From Desulfobacterales bacterium (GTDB lineage Bacteria; Desulfobacterota; Desulfobacteria; Desulfobacterales; C00003060), in NCBI GenBank assembly GCA_030629475.1, contig DAOVOU010000070.1, forward strand, positions 1 through 8,210: a stretch of 8,210 bases of DNA, given 5' to 3'. A model generated the notes under the pieces. That model worked only from the letters and a program-made list of their open reading frames with translations, ran no database searches and was not told the origin of the DNA. Within the stretch, counting starts at the first letter, position 1, and the number at the start of each line of letters is the position of its first letter. Both the position numbers and the translations under genes were made by a program. This document shows, one piece after another, positions 5,401 to 8,210 of this stretch.

Positions 5401-5600
5401 TCCTCAAAATGAAAATTGCGAAATTGGGGAAAGCCGTGACATTTCAACATTCCAGCAAGGAGAAGCCCAGGGACCCGCACGTTTGCCAGGCCAGCCCGTG
5501 AGATGACATGCATTTATCACTTTCCTGCCAGTAGTCTCTATTTCAACCCTGTATTTCCTGACACAGAAAGAAGCAGAGGCCAAGATAATTGCAGGCAAAT
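5401..5600. other. gene-free stretch after the DUF1640-like gene
   Basis: Nothing firm is seen. A plus frame near 5565-5600 reads LTQKEAEAKIIAGKS and may be a coding scrap, but it has no start and runs into the 59-bp repeat. No terminator is visible after the DUF1640-like gene. From 5601 to the DUF2283 gene at 6308 the DNA is also gene-free and is described under the repeat, MITE and REP entries. Confidence 0.4.
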
Positions 5601-5659
5601 CCCTTCACACCCAACATCAAAAAAGATTAATAAATATAGTACATTTAGTGCCTTGTACA
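5601..5659. repeat. 59-bp dispersed repeat, copy 2
   Basis: This copy matches 1374-1432 without gaps at 52 of 59 bases. It ends exactly where the left terminal inverted repeat of the MITE-like element begins, so the element appears to have inserted at or in the end of this repeat. Confidence 0.8.
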
Positions 5660-6109
5660 GTAACTTCTCAATAAATCCGGGTAATAGGTACTGCATGCAA
5701 GTGTTCACTCCCCCATTTTGTCATTTCGAGCGTAGCGCCCGCCCTGCCCGCCCTGGCGCGACAGAAAAAGAAGGACCGCAGTCTTTCAACATCCCGGTCT
5801 GGGCCAGGGGTGCGACAGGAGAATAATAACCGGTGCCATATAAGAACCCGGCCCGCCCTGGCGCGACAGAAGCCGGACAATGTCACGGAGAGAAAAACCC
5901 GGTCCGGGCCAGGGTCTGGGCCAGGGAGAAATCCTGTCCGCAACGATAGCATATCAAGATTTCTCCCTGGCCCAGACCGGGATTGACTTGCCGGAACGTT
6001 CCCGTGCTCCTGTCGCGCCAGGGCGGGCCCTTCGGTCGAAATGACATGGGGCAAGAGGGTGCGAATGGTCGCAAATTATGGTTTACCCGAGTTTTTTGAG
6101 AAGTTACTA
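5658..6109. mobile_element. MITE-like element with 26-bp terminal inverted repeats and TA flanks
   Basis: The left end AGTAACTTCTCAATAAATCC, followed by GGGTAA (5659-5684), is mirrored at 6083-6108 with 3 mismatches in 26. TA lies immediately outside both ends (5656-5657 and 6110-6111), as expected for target duplication by Tc1/mariner or IS630-type transposases. The element is about 452 bp and encodes no transposase. Inside, TCATTTCGAGCG (5721-5732) and CGGTCGAAATGA (6033-6044) are a second inverted pair (11 of 12). The 18-mer CCCGCCCTGGCGCGACAG occurs at 5747 and 5852 and inverted at 6010-6027. It is probably a non-autonomous element into which, or with which, an older palindromic repeat has been carried. 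The family of the mobilising enzyme is an inference from the TA flanks. Confidence 0.7.
5913..5978. repeat. 21-bp perfect inverted repeat at the core of the MITE-like element
   Basis: Positions 5913-5933 (GGTCTGGGCCAGGG followed by AGAAATC) are perfectly reverse-complementary to 5958-5978, around a 24-base spacer. The word GGTCTGGGCCAGGG also occurs at 5796-5809. With the outer 18-mer pair (5852-5869 with 6010-6027) this could form a large cruciform or RNA hairpin. Confidence 0.85.
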
Positions 6110-6212
6110 TAATTTTTGCTAACCTATTGTTTTTTAACCAAATTCAAATTTCCCTGGCCCAAGTCAAATACTCTTATATTTTCAGAGGGTTAAGCGAACT
6201 TGCAACATATGG

Positions 6213-6230
6213 GTCAAATCTTCATTTGTC
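6213..6230. repeat. REP-like hairpin, copy 3
   Basis: GTCAAA and TTTGTC flank TCTTCA, with one mismatch in the 6-bp stem and GG before it. It has the same layout as 139-158 and 1241-1258. It lies about 80-95 bp before the DUF2283 start codon and so could influence the leader of that transcript. Confidence 0.5.
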
Positions 6231-6307
6231 ATTTAAGGAAAGGGCTTGGAAAGTAGAGGGGTCCAGGAGTAATCCGGGCCATCGTAAAGCAAGAGGTGGA
6301 CAAAAAT

Positions 6308-6532
6308 ATGAAAAACGAGAGTAAATCTGTTGTAAACTACGATCCAAGCAGCGACGTGCTTTATGTAGTTACACGTGAAGGGGAAGAAGAAGAGTTTATC
6401 GAAATTTCCCCTGGTGTTAATGTAGAATTAGATTCTGAAGGAAGGGTTATAGGTATAGAGATACTGAACGCTTCCGAGGCATTTAGTGGCATAATCGAGC
6501 CACTTTATCGTAAAAGGCAACAAACCAGATAG
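6308..6532 (+). CDS. DUF2283 domain protein
   Basis: The 74-residue product is almost entirely one DUF2283 domain: VVNYDPSSDVLYVVTREGEEEEFIEISPGVNVELDSEGRVIGIEILNASEAF. The YDP.aD.LYV opening, the central PGVNVELD and the GRVIGIEILNAS ending are the family hallmarks. Length is normal for the family. The ATG at 6308 is chosen over a GTG at 6296 because AGAGGTGG (6292-6299) lies 8 bases before it. DUF2283 proteins are often paired with DUF4258 proteins and are suspected antitoxin-like partners; no DUF4258 gene is visible upstream. A HigA-type antitoxin gene follows after a short gap and is probably cotranscribed. The molecular function is unknown. Confidence 0.85.
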   Translation: MKNESKSVVNYDPSSDVLYVVTREGEEEEFIEISPGVNVELDSEGRVIGIEILNASEAFSGIIEPLYRKRQQTR

Positions 6533-6568
6533 ACCCTATCCTGTCTGGACATGAGCGAGGAATATCTA

Positions 6569-6883
6569 GTGACGGAACGACCTGCACGGTCTCCGGTGCA
6601 TCCCGGGGAACTCCTCAGGGAAGACGTGCTCCCTGCCTTGGGGCTATCTGTGAGTGAAGCTGCAAGGCAACTCGGAGTGACGCGGCAGACGTTGCACCGG
6701 GTTATGGCTGGGACGCATTCGATCACTCCAGAGATGGCACTGCGACTTGGTAAGTTCTGTGGTAACGGACCGGGCCCGTGGCTGCGGATGCAGCAGGAAT
6801 ACGACCTATGGCATACGGAACAACGGCCTAATTCCAGTATTCATATCTTCAATTGTAAGCACTTCACCGGTAAACAGCTTTGA
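6569..6883 (+). CDS. higA: HigA-family antitoxin, XRE-type regulator, altered C-terminus
   Basis: The product has the HigA layout: HPGELLREDVLPALGLSVSEAARQLGVTRQTLHRVMAGTHSITPEMALRLGKF...PWLRMQQEYDLW. The helix-turn-helix spans about residues 24-60. HigA antitoxins neutralise a HigB ribosome-dependent RNase and repress their own operon. The GTG at 6569 is preferred because GAGGA lies 7 bases before it and the protein then starts like other members (TERPARSPVHPGE); an ATG at 6551 is possible but lacks a Shine-Dalgarno. After YDLWHTEQR the sequence NSSIHIFNCKHFTGKQL does not resemble the usual tail, so the native 3' end may be replaced. No higB-like toxin gene precedes it as is usual; instead DUF2283 does, ending 36 bp upstream. 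Family assignment is firm, antitoxin activity is inferred. Confidence 0.85.
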   Translation: MTERPARSPVHPGELLREDVLPALGLSVSEAARQLGVTRQTLHRVMAGTHSITPEMALRLGKFCGNGPGPWLRMQQEYDLWHTEQRPNSSIHIFNCKHFTGKQL

Positions 6884-6986
6884 ACCAGCTATCAATTATG
6901 GCAAGCTCCTTTTTTCGTCCATAGAATCTCATAATGGCCAACAGATTATCTGTTGCCGGATTATTTGTCAACAAATATTTTCTGCG

Positions 6987-7014
6987 CTCCTGATCCCCGA
7001 CCTTTGACTCCTGA
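6987..7014. repeat. heptamer array, consensus CYYYTGA
   Basis: Four consecutive 7-bp units are seen: CTCCTGA, TCCCCGA, CCTTTGA and CTCCTGA. The unit resembles that of the longer array at 7130-7192 on the other side of the terminator. Confidence 0.65.
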
Positions 7015-7047
7015 CCCGTGTTCTCATCTCACCCCGGATTTTCACAC

Positions 7048-7089
7048 AAAAAAAGCCGCCCAAGAATTTACTCCTGAGCGGCTTTTTTT
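7048..7089. terminator. bidirectional intrinsic terminator
   Basis: Seven A then GCCGC (7055-7059) pair with GCGGC (7078-7082) followed by seven T. The run of A on the left makes a T-run on the other strand, so the same hairpin can stop transcription from both sides. It lies between the plus-strand HigA gene and the minus-strand toxin operon, which converge here. Confidence 0.85.
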
Positions 7090-7129
7090 CGTTATGGGTT
7101 TTTATCTTGGTCGTGAGTTCCCGAGTCTT

Positions 7130-7192
7130 CAGCTATTCGCTATCAGCTGCCTTCTGTCCTCTGACATCCGACCTCTGACCTCTCCCCTCTGC
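7130..7192. repeat. nine-unit heptamer array with drifting unit sequence
   Basis: The stretch divides into nine 7-bp units. The first three are of the CAGCTAT type, the fourth is CTTCTGT, and the last five are of the CCTCTGA type. The unit changes gradually along the array while the 7-bp phase is kept. It is intergenic and downstream of the toxin gene. Confidence 0.7.
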
Positions 7193-7395
7193 TTCACTTT
7201 AACCGGGGCAATGATTGAGCTTTCACTTTTTCTCATTGCCGTCCCCCTATTGCCGAAGTTTATTGAGTTATTTAAGGATGTCCCTCTATCGCCTCTATCG
7301 CCGAAGGCACGAAATCGTGGAAGCTGGGCGGATCTTGTCTTGGCTTGCAGTGAAGGAATTCGGGTATTCTGGCGCACACAGGCATTGAACCAAGT

Positions 7396-7683
7396 TTACT
7401 CTTTTCTCATTTGCACTTTTTGATAGACGTCTTTTCGATGACAGATACCCAGCACTCGTATCTCCGTCTGAACCATTTTGAATACAACACGGTAGTCTCC
7501 AACTCGAAGCTTCCAGTAACCTTTCAGTGTTCTCCTAAGAGGCCGACCATAACGGTGAGGTTCAACCAGGAGGCGCTCTTCAATAGCCTTCGTGATCCGC
7601 TGTTTCATTTTGTCATCCAACAGTGCTATGTCGGTCTTCTTGACCTCCGGATGATAGGTTATACTGAAAGATAACTTACTCAC
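7396..7683 (-). CDS. RelE/ParE-family toxin of a type II toxin-antitoxin pair
   Basis: The 95-residue product has the compact RelE-like fold pattern: FSITYHPEVKKTDIALLDDKMKQRITKAIEERLLVEPHRYGRPLRRTLKGYWKLRVGDYRVVFKMVQTEIRVLGICHRKDVY. The segments GRPLRR.LKGYWKLRVGDYRVVF and HRKDVY are diagnostic of the RelE/StbE branch, in which the toxin cleaves mRNA on the ribosome. Length is normal for the family. The start is a GTG at 7683 that overlaps the last 8 bases of the upstream antitoxin gene, so translation is probably coupled, which keeps toxin below antitoxin. It is transcribed leftward towards the bidirectional terminator. No damage is seen. The cellular target is inferred from the family only. 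Confidence 0.9.
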   Translation of the reverse strand: MSKLSFSITYHPEVKKTDIALLDDKMKQRITKAIEERLLVEPHRYGRPLRRTLKGYWKLRVGDYRVVFKMVQTEIRVLGICHRKDVYQKVQMRKE

Positions 7684-7906
7684 TCCAAACCTGTTGGTGG
7701 GTCAAACTCTTTTTCCTGTCGAATGTTTTTTCCCGTTCCTCTGCCCATTGAGAAAGCGCCATATCCTCATGAGACTCTAAAGCTTCCTTAATCAACCCCC
7801 TTGCCGTTAGAGACATAGAAACCCCTTCTTTTTTTGCTATCTTCTGGATCATGCTATATAGTGATTCATCCAAAACAACGTTGATTCGAGGATTTCTTGC
7901 GGGCAT
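7676..7906 (-). CDS. ribbon-helix-helix antitoxin of the RelE-like pair
   Basis: The product (76 residues) begins MPARNPRINVVLDESLYSMIQKIAKKEGVSMSLTARGLIKEALESHED. This is a ribbon-helix-helix DNA-binding domain: the strand RINVVLD, helix ESLYSMIQKIAKKEG and helix LTARGLIKEALE. The charged C-terminus (ALSQWAEEREKTFDRKKSLTHQQVWSE) would wrap the toxin. The ATG at 7906 is chosen because GGAGGT lies 7 bases before it; the longer frame to 7975 runs across the promoter. Such antitoxins bind their toxin and repress the shared promoter. The gene overlaps the toxin gene by 8 bp and is first in the operon, the normal order. Confidence 0.9.
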   Translation of the reverse strand: MPARNPRINVVLDESLYSMIQKIAKKEGVSMSLTARGLIKEALESHEDMALSQWAEEREKTFDRKKSLTHQQVWSE

Positions 7907-7933
7907 GGGCTCACCTCCCTTGATTTTTTTTGA

Positions 7934-7963
7934 AGTATACCATATGTGTGCCACCGATGTCAA
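7934..7963 (-). promoter_or_regulatory. promoter of the toxin-antitoxin operon
   Basis: On the minus strand TTGACA (7963-7958) and TATACT (7939-7934) are 18 bp apart, close to consensus. The spacer and -10 region contain CATATG and GTATAC, short palindromes that could form the ribbon-helix-helix operator. The antitoxin start codon lies 27 bp downstream of the -10 box. Confidence 0.75.
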
Positions 7964-8104
7964 GTCTGAGCCCAATTAGCAACCGGGGGGACACATTAAA
8001 GGGCTTGTCAAGGAAAAAACATGTCTTCACGGCAAGCGTAAAGTAGTCAACCGTGAACCTGACAACCTGAGTAGTTACCTTTCCATAATCATTCCGTACA
8101 TTCG

Positions 8105-8210
8105 TTGTTGTTGGGTTTCATACCAAACTTACCTGGCTATAGGATGTCGCGCTTTACTTCAAGATTCTTGTGTTGTTGGGTTTCGTTCCTCAACCCAACC
8201 TACCTGGCTA
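8105..8210. repeat. two copies of a GTTGGGTT...ACCTGGCTA repeat
   Basis: TTGTTGGGTTTC is followed by a variable loop and ACCTGGCTA in both copies, ending at 8139 and at 8210. In copy 2 GTTGGGTT (8175-8182) and AACCCAAC (8192-8199) form a perfect 8-bp hairpin; copy 1 has a weaker right arm (CCAAAC). The repeat reaches the edge of the window, so more copies may follow. From 7964 to about 8100 I see no gene. Confidence 0.65.

Larger units (their letters stand above)
6884..7395. other. convergent intergenic region between HigA and the RelE-like toxin gene
   Basis: No gene is supported here. The region holds a bidirectional terminator (7048-7089) flanked by two heptamer-period arrays (6987-7014 and 7130-7192). 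From 7193 to 7395 there is a short tandem word CTCTATCGC at 7283-7300 and otherwise nothing recognised. Confidence 0.5.

Noticed and set aside
5404..5598. Minus-strand start IILASAS resembling the N-terminus of Maf nucleotide pyrophosphatases
   Set aside because: The match stops before the required PRR motif and the rest of the frame is unrelated, so it is probably chance.
5668..6074. Minus-strand Gly/Pro/Arg-rich ORFs of 128 and 63 codons
   Set aside because: They are translations of the palindromic interior of the MITE-like element and repeat the same words in different frames.
8092..8103. ATTCCGTACATT shared with the domain V region of the intron (2039-2050)
   Set aside because: A 12-base match in 8 kb is expected about as often by chance, and the flanks do not fold like domain V.
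1..8210. CRISPR array, tRNA or rRNA genes
   Set aside because: No regularly spaced identical repeats with unique spacers and no cloverleaf or rRNA segments were found.

Overview
The window reads as a gene-poor, accessory stretch of a Gram-negative-type bacterial chromosome. Likely sources are an environmental lineage such as Desulfobacterota or Nitrospirota. That placement is an inference from gene style and repeat types; no taxonomic marker gene is present. Intact coding sequence makes up only about a quarter of the window. The rest is decayed genes, small mobile elements and several families of dispersed repeats.

Layout from left to right. At about 235-1055 lie two truncated genes typical of exopolysaccharide clusters: the 3' part of an ATP-grasp gene, joined by an apparent deletion to the 3' half of a low-molecular-weight protein tyrosine phosphatase gene. 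Positions 1056-1980 hold REP-like hairpins, one copy of a 59-bp dispersed repeat, a doubtful small ORF and arrays with 7-bp periodicity. Positions 1981-2751 (minus strand) are best explained as an ORF-less group II intron. Its boundaries follow from comparison with an uninterrupted copy of the same target repeat at 4748-5000. Positions 2861-3336 hold a cluster of AGGAATTC repeats and a frameshifted fragment of an Ig-like surface protein gene. Positions 3853-4650 encode a REP-associated (Y1, HUH) transposase whose first residues are damaged. Then come more repeat copies, a promoter with a small DUF1640-like membrane protein gene (5188-5400), the second 59-bp repeat, and a MITE-like element (5658-6109) with 26-bp terminal inverted repeats and large internal palindromes.

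The right end holds small stress-module genes. A DUF2283 gene (6308-6532) and a HigA-type antitoxin gene (6569-6883) run on the plus strand, with no recognisable toxin gene beside them. A complete RHH antitoxin / RelE-like toxin operon (7906-7396) with its own promoter runs on the minus strand. The two gene pairs converge on a bidirectional terminator at 7048-7089, and two 7-bp-period arrays also lie between them. The window ends in a hairpin-forming direct repeat.

The most interesting signals are the precisely bounded ORF-less intron inside a dispersed repeat, the recurrent heptamer arrays of unrelated sequence, the MITE next to the 59-bp repeat, and a three-member family of GTCAAG...CTTGAC hairpins.
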